From: an uncultured Mycoplasmatota bacterium
GTDB lineage: Bacteria > Bacillota_I > Bacilli_A > RF39 > UBA660
Length of the DNA: 15,725 bases
Assembly (NCBI GenBank): GCA_947643295.1
Contig: CANRVM010000010.1
Location: 1 to 15,725, forward strand
Reading direction: 5' to 3'
The translations under genes and the position numbers were made by a program. A model generated the notes under the pieces. It saw only the letters and a list, made by a program, of their open reading frames with translations, was not told the origin of the DNA and ran no database searches. Position 1 is the first letter of the stretch. Each line of letters opens with the position of its first letter. Positions 1-6,401 of this stretch are shown piece by piece.

Positions 1-1175
1 AACACATGGATAAGACTCCCAAAAAGGTAACCTTTCAAACCGAAGAGATTAATCAATTATTAGGAATTGTTTTAACAGATGAAGATGTGAAAACAGAGTT
101 AGCTAGACTTGATTTTCCTTATCAATTAGAAGATGGTAAATTTATGGTTATCATTCCAAAAAGAAGGCTTGATATTGACCCTAATGTAAATGATATTGCA
201 GAAGAAATTGGGAGACTTTATGGATATCATAATCTAGTTTCTACACTTCCTTCTGTCACCATACGTCGTGGAGAATATGTAGGTGACGTAAAGTATAAAA
301 AGATGATATCGAAAAGATTACGTTCTCTAGGTTTAAATGAATCAAAAACATATACCCTAGTTTCTCCTTCTATGGCAGAACACTTCCCATATCGAAAAAA
401 AGAACAAGCAACTTTACCAAATCCAATGAGTATTGATAAATCTATTGTCCGTACCACTTTAATTCCTTCTCTTTTAAATGTTTATGACTATAACAAAGCA
501 CATAAAGTAGAGGATGTGTTCTTATATGAGATTAGTAAAACTTATGATAAAAAATATCAAGAAGAAAGTCTAGTTAGTGGTCTACTATGTGGAACTTATT
601 TTGGAAGTGAATGGAATACATCGGTAAAAGTTGATTTCTATTTGGTAAAGGGAATAGTAGAAAACATCTTATGTTATATGGGATTTAAAAATCGTTATAG
701 TTTTGAAGTTTGTAGCGAAGTAGATTTCCATCCTTTTCAAAGTGCTACTATCCTATTAGATCGAAAACCTATTGGAATCTTGGGTAGAGTTCACCCTATG
801 ATTTCAAAAGATAAAATATATGTATTTGAGTTTTCTTTGAATGCCTTAATGGGAAAGATTAAACCACTTAAGTATAAAGAGGCTCCTAAATATCCAGGAA
901 TTGAAAAAGATATGGCATTTATTTTAGAAAAGAGAATTGCTGCTCAAGATGTCATATCTGTAATAATGAAAGTAGGAGGAAGATTGCTTACTAATGTATC
1001 TGTTTTTGATGTTTATGAAGGTAGTAATATCGAAGAAGATAAAAAGTCAATTGCTTTTAAACTTCAATTTATGGATTTATCTAGAACTTTAACTAACGAA
1101 GAAGTAATGGATGTTTTTAATAACATCATAGATAGAGTAGAGAAAGAATTCCATGCAACTTTAAGGGATAAATAA
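1..1175 (+). CDS. pheT: Phenylalanyl-tRNA synthetase beta subunit, C-terminal part (5' end cut by window)
   Basis: PheT charges tRNA-Phe as the beta subunit of the (alpha-beta)2 cytosolic enzyme. About 390 residues are visible, roughly half of the family's usual 800, so the ATG at position 6 is an internal Met and the real start lies upstream of the window. Domains in order: a B5 domain (about residues 5-75, with IPKRRLDIDPNVNDIAEEIGR, which carries the Mg-binding acidic residues typical of B5); the catalytic-like core (about 85-290, including PNPMSIDKSIVRTTLIPSLL and a GRVHP motif); and the C-terminal FDX-ACB tRNA anticodon-binding domain (about 295-389, starting near YPGIEKDMAF). The reading frame is open to the window edge and ends in TAA followed at once by a hairpin terminator. 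pheS is expected just upstream. I am very sure of the identity. Confidence 0.97.
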   Translation, partial: HMDKTPKKVTFQTEEINQLLGIVLTDEDVKTELARLDFPYQLEDGKFMVIIPKRRLDIDPNVNDIAEEIGRLYGYHNLVSTLPSVTIRRGEYVGDVKYKKMISKRLRSLGLNESKTYTLVSPSMAEHFPYRKKEQATLPNPMSIDKSIVRTTLIPSLLNVYDYNKAHKVEDVFLYEISKTYDKKYQEESLVSGLLCGTYFGSEWNTSVKVDFYLVKGIVENILCYMGFKNRYSFEVCSEVDFHPFQSATILLDRKPIGILGRVHPMISKDKIYVFEFSLNALMGKIKPLKYKEAPKYPGIEKDMAFILEKRIAAQDVISVIMKVGGRLLTNVSVFDVYEGSNIEEDKKSIAFKLQFMDLSRTLTNEEVMDVFNNIIDRVEKEFHATLRDK

Positions 1176-1206
1176 AAATAGCTAAATCATTTTTAGCTAT
1201 TTTTTT
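1174..1206. terminator. Bidirectional intrinsic terminator between pheT and sspI
   Basis: Arms 1174-1186 and 1192-1204 are perfectly complementary (AAAAATAGCTAAA against its inverse) around a 5-nt loop. A T-run lies at the 3' end on the plus strand and, because of the A-run at 1174-1178, also on the minus strand. It follows the pheT stop directly, and the sspI stop codon lies inside it. The two convergent genes therefore appear to share it. Confidence 0.85.
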
Positions 1207-1414
1207 GTTCTCCTTGACTCACTCTTTGTTTAATAATTTCCATCATCTCATTTTTTAATCTTTGATCTGCACCTTGCCAAACAATTTCAAAAAATACTCC
1301 CATACCAGGTAGAGTAACTTCATCTTCTGATTCTATCGATTCATTAATCGCACTTTGCAAAGAATCATAGTCATCTCCCTTAAAATTATTAATAATATGT
1401 TCTCTAATACTCAT
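1193..1414 (-). CDS. sspI: Small acid-soluble spore protein SspI
   Basis: SspI is a minor small acid-soluble protein made late in sporulation in the forespore and packed into the spore core. The 73-residue product carries the family pattern: an N-terminal REHIINNFKG segment, a SLQSAINESIESEDE helix, the signature LPGMGVFFEIVWQ, and a KNEMMEIIKQ tail, closely matching what I remember of Bacillus SspI (about 71 residues). The frame also opens at a GTG three codons upstream (1423), but the Shine-Dalgarno AAGGAG at 1425-1430 lies one base from that GTG and 10 nt from the ATG at 1414, so I chose the ATG. The gene is convergent with pheT. In B. subtilis sspI also lies near pheST, though on the pheS side (from memory). 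Its presence implies a spore-forming host. Confidence 0.93.
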   Translation of the reverse strand: MSIREHIINNFKGDDYDSLQSAINESIESEDEVTLPGMGVFFEIVWQGADQRLKNEMMEIIKQRVSQGEQKNS

Positions 1415-1435
1415 ATTTATCACGCTCCTTATTGT

Positions 1436-1465
1436 TATATTGGTAAGATTACTGTAAATTTATTC
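1436..1465 (-). promoter_or_regulatory. Candidate SigG-type promoter of sspI
   Basis: On the minus strand GAATA (1461-1465) is followed after 18 nt by CAATATA (1436-1442). This resembles the forespore SigG consensus (GHATR, 18 nt, CATNNTA) with one mismatch in the -10. The -10 ends 21 nt before the ATG, so the start of transcription would fall at the Shine-Dalgarno. That is unusually short, but other promoters in this window have similar spacing. AT-rich background makes chance matches possible. Confidence 0.4.
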
Positions 1466-1532
1466 CAAAATTTGAAAAAAATATTTTCATAGTATTTTTA
1501 ATAATACACAATATATAACTATAGAATTGTAA

Positions 1533-1549
1533 ATATCATTTATTGATAT
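1533..1549. repeat. Small palindrome next to the ribosome binding site of the YjdF-like gene
   Basis: ATATCA (1533-1538) and TGATAT (1544-1549) form a 6-bp inverted repeat with a 5-nt spacer, directly before the AGGTGG ribosome binding site at 1551-1556. It could be an operator or a small hairpin in the leader. It is short and AT-rich, so chance cannot be excluded. Confidence 0.3.
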
Positions 1550-1565
1550 AAGGTGGAATGGTAAA

Positions 1566-2153
1566 ATGCAAACAAAAATTCATAAAGTAATAGCATATTT
1601 TTTAAGAATATGTATACTAATTCTGTTTCTTTATCAAATTTTTTGTGGAGAATTTCAATCTCTTCATTATTTTATAGTAACATTTATTTTTACCTACTCC
1701 AATAATATTTCAGGAAAATGGTTTCACTTTCGTTTTAGTGATTTTATAAATAGTTTTATTTCAATTTTTGTATTTTTATCACAAATTTTAGGAAGAGTAT
1801 ATGAATTTTATATTATTTTTTCTTTTTGGGATATTTTTTTACATACATTAGCAGGTATTTTATTCTATTATATAGGACAGGAATTAATTTTATATTTTAA
1901 TCATCAATCAATCAAACAAGGAATAGTCATTTTCTTTTGTATTTGCTTTTCTTTAGCAATGGGGGTTTTATGGGAATTATTTGAGTTTATATTTGATCAA
2001 GTATTTCATATGAATATGCAAGGAGCACGAGGATTAGTAGGTGTTGATGCTATATTAGATACAATGAGTGATTTAGTTGTATTAACTATGGGAGCATTCT
2101 TATCTGCACTCTTTAATTATGTGAGAAGAATCTTATACAGTAGAAAAAGCTAG
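1566..2153 (+). CDS. Integral membrane protein, YjdF/DUF2238-like
   Basis: The 195-residue protein is almost entirely hydrophobic, with about five or six membrane segments and a short basic C-terminus. Two conserved blocks point to the YjdF (DUF2238) family: WDIFLHTLAGILF (about residues 87-99), the Asp-x-x-x-His-x-x-x-Gly block, and MGVLWELFEF (about 136-145) followed by LDTMSDLVVLTMGA (about 163-176), which matches the WExxEW ... DxxMDTLGA pattern of that family. The family's biochemical role is unknown. The charged residues inside membrane segments suggest a metal or polar-ligand site, which is inference. AGGTGG at 1551-1556 sits 9 nt before the start. The gene stands alone and diverges from sspI. 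No clear promoter was found in the 142-nt divergent region. The call rests on motifs seen by eye. Confidence 0.6.
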   Translation: MQTKIHKVIAYFLRICILILFLYQIFCGEFQSLHYFIVTFIFTYSNNISGKWFHFRFSDFINSFISIFVFLSQILGRVYEFYIIFSFWDIFLHTLAGILFYYIGQELILYFNHQSIKQGIVIFFCICFSLAMGVLWELFEFIFDQVFHMNMQGARGLVGVDAILDTMSDLVVLTMGAFLSALFNYVRRILYSRKS

Positions 2154-2190
2154 TTTTGGAATAAAGATTAAGTATTTACAAAAAAATAAT

Positions 2191-2250
2191 TGAAGAGGAA
2201 GATTATGAATTAAAATAGGATATATATCTTCTTCTTTTAATAATTTTTAG
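2191..2250 (+). terminator. Possible intrinsic terminator after the YjdF-like gene
   Basis: GAAGAGGAAGAT (2192-2203) pairs with ATCTTCTTCTTT (2226-2237): 12 bp including two G-U pairs. The loop is about 22 nt, and T-rich DNA follows from 2235. The long loop and interrupted T tract make this weaker than the pheT/sspI terminator. Confidence 0.45.
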
Positions 2251-2401
2251 TTTTGTATAACTAGACACAATACCAATTTAAGAATAAGAAAAGTTATTTT
2301 CTCCATTTAATTTTTTTTGAACAAGTTCTAATGCATAGATAAATATAATATTATTAACGGTATAATTTTTAAAAATGATTAACACATATATTATATATCA
2401 A

Positions 2402-2430
2402 GTGACATATTTGGAAAAGTGTGGTAAAAT
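2402..2430 (+). promoter_or_regulatory. SigA-type promoter of the 334-residue orphan gene
   Basis: GTGACA (2402-2407, 5 of 6 to TTGACA), a 17-nt spacer and TAAAAT (2425-2430, 5 of 6 to TATAAT), preceded by GTGTGG. The -10 ends about 60 nt before the start codon, giving the longest leader among the protein genes here. Confidence 0.65.
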
Positions 2431-2489
2431 AAGCTCTTGTGGTTTTAGAACTAGTCATTATTAAATAAAAAAGAAGGGATGATGCAAAA

Positions 2490-3494
2490 ATGGCTTGTAC
2501 AATAGATGATAAAAAAATGGTTATGAATCAATATAATAATAAATTTGTTTTCCAAAATGTATTGGAAAGGTTAGGAATAAGTAGAGAATGTGCAGAAAAT
2601 GATTTGGTATTGAAGATTATTATTTCTCTATTTCAGAATGAAATCGAACTTTTTGACTTTGTGGAGACGGATTATTTTAATGGATATGAAGATAAGGAAG
2701 AATCATTAAAAATTCTTATTGAAATATTAGTTAGAAAAACATATGAAATATTAGATGGTAAATTATTGGTTGAAAACAAAAAAGACGCTTGTATTATGAG
2801 GACAGGTAAAATAGTAGATATTAATGGCAATACTTATTATATAAAGCATCTACATTTATATAAAATCATGTTATTAGATATGAATAATAGAATGATAAAG
2901 AAGTTCTTGGCAACAGAATTATATTATGACAAAAATAAAAAAACTGTTTCCTATAGAAAACAAGAAATTAAGCTTTTTCATGAGAAATATTCTAAAAAGG
3001 AAGAATTTAATGGTGAAATTTTTGCTAATATCAATACTGTAACTGGAGAGTTTGATGCTAGTAAAAAATGGAAAAAGAGTGTAATACAATCATATTATGG
3101 GGATGTTCAGAAGAAGAGGATGGATTTCTTTGATAAGATTTGGTATCAAAATGAGACAAATATGTATGTATATGGGAACAAAGTAAAAGTTAGCCATAAG
3201 TCATTTGATTACGATACACATATAAAGATAAAAGAAGAATTATTTGATGTTAATTTGGAATATAAAAAAGTATATGATGATTATATTACAGGAAAGGTTT
3301 TTTCTTTACAAGAAAAAGGGAATATTACTTTAAATCTTGCAAATTTATTAGAAAAAATGCCTGAAAAATCGTTTGATTGTGAAAATTATATGGGGATATG
3401 CTATTGTCTAGATGATAATTTACTAGAGGTTATCAAATCAAGACTAAATATTAGTAGCTTAGAGAATGGTAATCAAAAATATAAAAAAAGATAA
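2490..3494 (+). CDS. Hypothetical protein, 334 residues, no recognised family
   Basis: I do not recognise this protein. It is soluble in appearance: no signal peptide, no membrane segment, rich in Lys, Asp, Glu, Asn and Tyr, with a lysine-rich C-terminus. The N-terminal third looks helical (KIIISLFQNEIELFDFVETD, then SLKILIEILVRKTYEIL). The middle (about residues 100-160) alternates like beta strands (GKIVDINGNTYYIKHLHLYK). A small beta-rich section follows with the phrase NINTVTGEFDASKKWKKS (about 180-200). Cys residues are scattered and form no obvious zinc motif. AGAAGGGA at 2472-2479 is 10 nt from the ATG; ATGs within the 2479-2484 stretch are out of frame. Base composition matches the neighbours, so there is no strong sign of recent transfer. 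Codon texture and its own promoter make it a real gene. Confidence 0.8.
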   Translation: MACTIDDKKMVMNQYNNKFVFQNVLERLGISRECAENDLVLKIIISLFQNEIELFDFVETDYFNGYEDKEESLKILIEILVRKTYEILDGKLLVENKKDACIMRTGKIVDINGNTYYIKHLHLYKIMLLDMNNRMIKKFLATELYYDKNKKTVSYRKQEIKLFHEKYSKKEEFNGEIFANINTVTGEFDASKKWKKSVIQSYYGDVQKKRMDFFDKIWYQNETNMYVYGNKVKVSHKSFDYDTHIKIKEELFDVNLEYKKVYDDYITGKVFSLQEKGNITLNLANLLEKMPEKSFDCENYMGICYCLDDNLLEVIKSRLNISSLENGNQKYKKR

Positions 3495-3592
3495 AGATGA
3501 AGTTTCTAATTTAATGTGAATACTATCTCTCTGTATCTATTATGTAAAAAATAGAAAAAATAAATAAAAAAGGTTTAAAAATTAATCTAATA

Positions 3593-3601
3593 TGGTATAC
3601 T
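3593..3601 (+). promoter_or_regulatory. Extended -10 promoter of the Cys/His-rich peptide gene
   Basis: TGG plus TATACT (3593-3601) is a full extended -10 element ending 25 nt before the ATG. The -35 region (about 3573-3578) matches poorly, as is usual for extended -10 promoters. Confidence 0.6.
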
Positions 3602-3626
3602 ATAGAAAATAAATAAGGAGAGAATT

Positions 3627-3881
3627 ATGAAGAAAATTTTAATAATAGGAAGCATTATCGCTCTTTTTCTTGCAGCAGGAAATGTTTATGCAAATCAATT
3701 TCACCATCCACAGGAAGAATGTACTTATGATAATTGTCCATACTATGAAAAAGCACTAGAAACGAAAGAAGATAATAGTGAAACTACTTATCATTCTTGT
3801 GGTATGGGAGGATGTTATCATTCCGATAGATATGGATGTAGCGGAATGAATCATGCATCAAGAGGCCATCATCATAGATAA
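3627..3881 (+). CDS. Small secreted Cys/His-rich protein
   Basis: The 84-residue protein has a classical signal peptide: MKK, a hydrophobic core (about residues 4-17), and a VYA cleavage site near residue 22. The mature part, about 62 residues, holds five Cys and eight His, arranged as CTYDNC, HSCGMGGC and a further C, and ends in RGHHHR. That composition suggests metal binding (zinc, copper or nickel) outside the membrane. An odd number of Cys allows a metal thiolate site or intermolecular disulfide. No family is recognised. AAGGAG at 3615-3620 is 6 nt from the ATG. The next gene, a membrane-anchored XRE regulator, starts 69 nt downstream in the same direction, and no terminator is obvious between them. 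Function is not claimed. Confidence 0.8.
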   Translation: MKKILIIGSIIALFLAAGNVYANQFHHPQEECTYDNCPYYEKALETKEDNSETTYHSCGMGGCYHSDRYGCSGMNHASRGHHHR

Positions 3882-3950
3882 CTAGCTCAATAAGCCATTT
3901 TCTAAAACTTTCATAAATAATAGAATTGGTTTGTAAGGAGTGACTGTATT

Positions 3951-4751
3951 ATGCAAGATAAGAAAAACTTTGGAAAGTATATTTTAAAAAAGCGAAAAGA
4001 AGCAAATTTAACCCAAGAAGAACTAGCTAGTAAATTATATGTAATACCAACTACTATTTCAAAATGGGAAAGAGGAATTACCTATCCAGATATTACAATG
4101 ATTACAAAAATTTGCAAGGAGTTAAATATTTCAGAACACGAATTTTTTACCGCTTGCGATGATTTTGTTTTTCGTTGTGAAAAAAAAGAGATACAAAAAT
4201 TTAGAACGATAAAAAGAGTTATCTTATCTATTTTAAATATAGGGTATATTCTTGGGATTTTGACTTGTTTTATTTGTAATTTAGTAATACAACATCAATT
4301 ATCATGGTTTTTTATTGTTTTAGTTGGAATTAGTATCTCTTTTTCAGTAACCACATTACCTTTGTATTTAAAGAAAAATAATATGAGATGGATAAAAGTA
4401 ATTACTGTTTTGTCTATTTTAATTTATATTCTATTATTTATGATTTACTATGTAGTAGGAGGAGAGTGGTTTTTAGGTAGCACTCTCATTGCAACTTATG
4501 TATTATTATTTCTATGGATAATAGTTTTGGTAAGTATGTTTTTAAAAATAGATTATCATTATAAAATAGCATTTGGGTTTTTATTAATGGCCATTCTAAC
4601 AGTTACCATGAATCCGTTTTGTAACCTTTTATTTTCACTCTCTAATCAAGATACTCATATCCCTAACATCATTAGTTCTTTTGTTATGATAGTAATCTCT
4701 ATTATAATCGCTTTTATTCCACATTTTAAAAAAAGTAATAGTGATAACTGA
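3951..4751 (+). CDS. Membrane-anchored XRE-family transcriptional regulator
   Basis: An N-terminal Cro/CI-type helix-turn-helix (HTH_3, about residues 9-62) is clear: ILKKRKEANLTQEELASKLY, then TTISKWERGITYPD, the classic recognition-helix pattern. After a charged linker there are about six hydrophobic segments (roughly 90-112, 118-140, 148-170, 174-197, 204-222 and 239-258). The protein would bind DNA at the membrane as a one-component sensor-regulator. This XRE plus membrane layout is common in Firmicutes, but its ligands are mostly unknown. AAGGAG at 3935-3940 is 10 nt from the ATG. A TAGAAT at 3921-3926 could be a -10, but has no good -35. Its target could be its own gene or the Cys/His-rich peptide next door (inference). 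The gene ends in TGA, so the standard bacterial code applies. Confidence 0.88.
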   Translation: MQDKKNFGKYILKKRKEANLTQEELASKLYVIPTTISKWERGITYPDITMITKICKELNISEHEFFTACDDFVFRCEKKEIQKFRTIKRVILSILNIGYILGILTCFICNLVIQHQLSWFFIVLVGISISFSVTTLPLYLKKNNMRWIKVITVLSILIYILLFMIYYVVGGEWFLGSTLIATYVLLFLWIIVLVSMFLKIDYHYKIAFGFLLMAILTVTMNPFCNLLFSLSNQDTHIPNIISSFVMIVISIIIAFIPHFKKSNSDN

Positions 4752-4792
4752 AATAATATATAAAATACTTATTAAGTAATTAATGTTATAAA

Positions 4793-4873
4793 AAAGAAGA
4801 TATTGGAATTGATTTGTACATAGATTATTAAATTAAAAAAATAATAAAATTGTTTGAATTTATTATCTTCTTT
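4793..4873. repeat. 10-bp inverted repeat overlapping the ncRNA promoter
   Basis: AAAGAAGATA (4793-4802) and TATCTTCTTT (4864-4873) are exact inverse complements 61 nt apart. The right arm lies within the -35/-10 spacer of the ncRNA promoter. It could be a bipartite operator or chance in AT-rich DNA. The remainder of 4752-4853 shows nothing else I can name beyond a small palindrome near 4767-4780. Confidence 0.35.
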
Positions 4874-4883
4874 ATGGTATAAT
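4854..4883 (+). promoter_or_regulatory. SigA promoter of the structured RNA
   Basis: TTGAAT (4854-4859), an 18-nt spacer, and a perfect TATAAT (4878-4883) extended by TGG (4875-4877). Transcription would start near 4888-4891, exactly where the long closing stem of the RNA begins. Confidence 0.8.
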
Positions 4884-4887
4884 AAAA

Positions 4888-5122
4888 ATGTCTAGAGAAT
4901 GCGAAACTAGCAACTTATAAAACCGACTAAATTGACGATACGGGAGTTCGGATCTGTTACTGGTGTTGAATACCTAAAATTATTTAGGAATCCTAAAGGT
5001 AACGTATGAACACCCACCTGGGAAATGTTTCAGGTTTTATCGTCTGCCAAGACGCTTCTTTGGACATTTTATTTATAATAAGAACTGAGATTATGTTTTG
5101 TAATAACATAGTCTTTTTTTTT
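4888..5122 (+). ncRNA. ssrS: Structured non-coding RNA, probable 6S RNA
   Basis: The 6S RNA binds the SigA holoenzyme by imitating an open promoter. The segment from 4888 to 5067 (about 180 nt, usual 6S size) begins and ends in a long closing stem: 4888-4899 pairs with 5056-5067, and 4901-4903 with 5053-5055, with a single T bulge at 4900. Inside lie an asymmetric unpaired region, a helix GACGATA (4934-4940) with TATCGTC (5038-5044), a 3'-side hairpin built on CCTG ... CAGG (about 5017-5034), and an apical stem region 4958-5014. The string CACCCACCTG-hairpin-CAGGTTTTA recalls the CACCUUG-hairpin-CAAGGGUUA block of E. coli 6S RNA. The context (own strong promoter, own terminator, no long open frame) fits an independent RNA gene. 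It lacks the signatures of SRP RNA, RNase P, tmRNA and T-box. The family name is from pattern memory; the RNA gene itself is surer. Confidence 0.65.
5088..5122 (+). terminator. Intrinsic terminator of the structured RNA
   Basis: GATTATGTT (5089-5097) pairs with AACATAGTC (5105-5113), 9 bp with one G-U pair, loop of 7 nt, followed by nine T (5114-5122). Confidence 0.88.
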
Positions 5123-5150
5123 CAAAAATATAGTATCTCCCAACAATACA

Positions 5151-5159
5151 TGATAAAAT
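5151..5159 (+). promoter_or_regulatory. Extended -10 promoter of the flavoprotein pair
   Basis: TGA plus TAAAAT (5151-5159) ends 24 nt before the ATG at 5184. No good -35 is visible. It lies downstream of the ncRNA terminator, so the two flavoprotein genes need their own promoter. Confidence 0.5.
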
Positions 5160-5183
5160 GATAGATAGGAACTAGGTGATGAT

Positions 5184-6401
5184 ATGAAAATAGTAGTAAT
5201 TGGAGGAGGGGCCTCAGGTATTGTTTCCGCTATTTATGCTAAAACAAAAGAAAACGAAGTAATCGTTTTAGAAAGAGAAAGAGAATGTTTAAAGAAATTA
5301 TTAAAGACAGGAAATGGAAGATGTAATTATTACAATGACAATCAAAAAGTAGATTTTTATCATTCTAGTAATCAAACATTATTAGAAGGTATTATTACCA
5401 AAGAAAATCTAGAAAATGTCTTACATTTTTTTAAAGAAATTGGTATCTTACCAAGAAAAAGAGATGGCTATTATTATCCTAATTCAAATCAAGCAGTTAG
5501 TATCAAGAATGCTTTATTGTTAAAAGTAAAAGAATTAGATATTAAAGTAATCACAGATTGTATGGTTACTTGTCTAGAAAAGAAAGAGAATCAGTTTGTA
5601 ATAAAGACCAATCATCAAAAAGTAGTAGCTGATAAAGTGATTGTTTCCACTGGATCTTTCGCATCATTTTCTAACCCAAAAGAGATTAATAGTTATCAAT
5701 TGCTAGAAAACTTAGGACATCATATTCGTCCAGTTTTGCCATCTTTAGTACAATTAAAGGGAAAAGAATCCTACTTGAAAGATTGGGCTGGTATTCGTAC
5801 ACAGGTAAAATTATCTTTATATGAAAACAAATCTTTGATAAAAGAAGAAGAAGGAGAAATCCAATTAACAAATTATGGAATTAGTGGAATTTGTACCTTT
5901 AATATTAGTAGGGAAGTATCCCTTGGATTGTATCAACATCATTCGATGGAAGTAGAAATTGATTTTTTACCAATGATTGATAAGATAGAAGAATTTTTAG
6001 AAGAACGTTACCACTTACTAGGAAACCGGACTTGTTATAATTTGTTAGAAGGGGTGCTTTCACCTAAGTTAATTGCCACTCTTTTTACAAACCTTTCGAT
6101 TCCTCCTTCTAAAAAATATAAAGAATTAACAAAGATAGAAAAGGATCAATTATTTATGATTCTAAAAAAATTTCCTTTTCCTATTGTTGCAACGAAGGAT
6201 TTTTCATCTGCTCAAGTAGCTGTTGGAGGCGTTTTTTTAGAAGAAGTGGATATCAAGACGATGGCCTCTCTTAAAGTAAAGAATCTGTATATCACAGGAG
6301 AAATACTGGATGTCGATGGTATTTGTGGAGGGTATAATTTAACCTTTGCTTGGATTAGTGGTATGTTAGCAGGAAGGAGTGCTAGTAATGATTCAAATTA
6401 G
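5184..6401 (+). CDS. FAD/NAD(P)-binding oxidoreductase, HI0933/YhiN (BaiN-like) family
   Basis: The 405-residue length is usual for the HI0933 family of flavoproteins (also annotated aminoacetone oxidase or BaiN/RdsA-like). The N-terminal Rossmann motif GGGASG (residues 7-12) binds the ADP part of FAD, and ends with LER (about 29-31). The family signature KLLKTGNGRCN (38-48) follows. The C-terminal block LYITGEILDVDGICGGYN (from about 368) is the second FAD contact and is diagnostic. Physiological substrates for most members are unknown; a cytosolic redox role is all that is safe. AGGTGAT at 5174-5180 precedes the ATG. Its end overlaps the start of the next flavoprotein by 14 nt, so the two are translationally coupled. 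Confidence 0.92.
   Translation: MKIVVIGGGASGIVSAIYAKTKENEVIVLERERECLKKLLKTGNGRCNYYNDNQKVDFYHSSNQTLLEGIITKENLENVLHFFKEIGILPRKRDGYYYPNSNQAVSIKNALLLKVKELDIKVITDCMVTCLEKKENQFVIKTNHQKVVADKVIVSTGSFASFSNPKEINSYQLLENLGHHIRPVLPSLVQLKGKESYLKDWAGIRTQVKLSLYENKSLIKEEEGEIQLTNYGISGICTFNISREVSLGLYQHHSMEVEIDFLPMIDKIEEFLEERYHLLGNRTCYNLLEGVLSPKLIATLFTNLSIPPSKKYKELTKIEKDQLFMILKKFPFPIVATKDFSSAQVAVGGVFLEEVDIKTMASLKVKNLYITGEILDVDGICGGYNLTFAWISGMLAGRSASNDSN

Larger units (their letters stand above)
2154..2489. other. 336-nt intergenic region: hairpin, then promoter
   Basis: This AT-rich stretch has no convincing open frame on either strand. It holds a terminator-like hairpin for the upstream gene (2191-2250) and a good promoter for the downstream gene (2402-2430). 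The middle (about 2255-2400) shows nothing I can name. Confidence 0.6.

Noticed and set aside
227..457. Minus-strand open frame of 76 codons inside pheT
   Set aside because: Fully inside a conserved gene on the other strand, no ribosome binding site, no recognisable product.
1492..1519. Sporulation promoter for the YjdF-like gene
   Set aside because: A CAATATA occurs, but no matching -35 lies at 17-18 nt; the match is likely chance in AT-rich DNA.
4940..4956. TTCGGATC resembling a tRNA T-loop
   Set aside because: No acceptor stem, anticodon arm or D-arm at tRNA spacing; the bases lie within the larger structured RNA.
4888..5122. Riboswitch or T-box controlling the downstream flavoproteins
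   Set aside because: The terminator at 5088-5122 is separate from the folded core, the downstream genes have their own -10, the T-box sequence GGGTGGNACC is absent, and no common riboswitch core is recognisable.
5686..5871. Minus-strand open frame inside the first flavoprotein gene
   Set aside because: Shadow of a conserved coding region; the hydrophobic runs arise from the complement of Lys/Glu-rich codons.
6379..6387. GTG start three codons before the COG2509 gene start
   Set aside because: It overlaps its own ribosome binding site AAGGAG; the ATG at 6388 has correct spacing.
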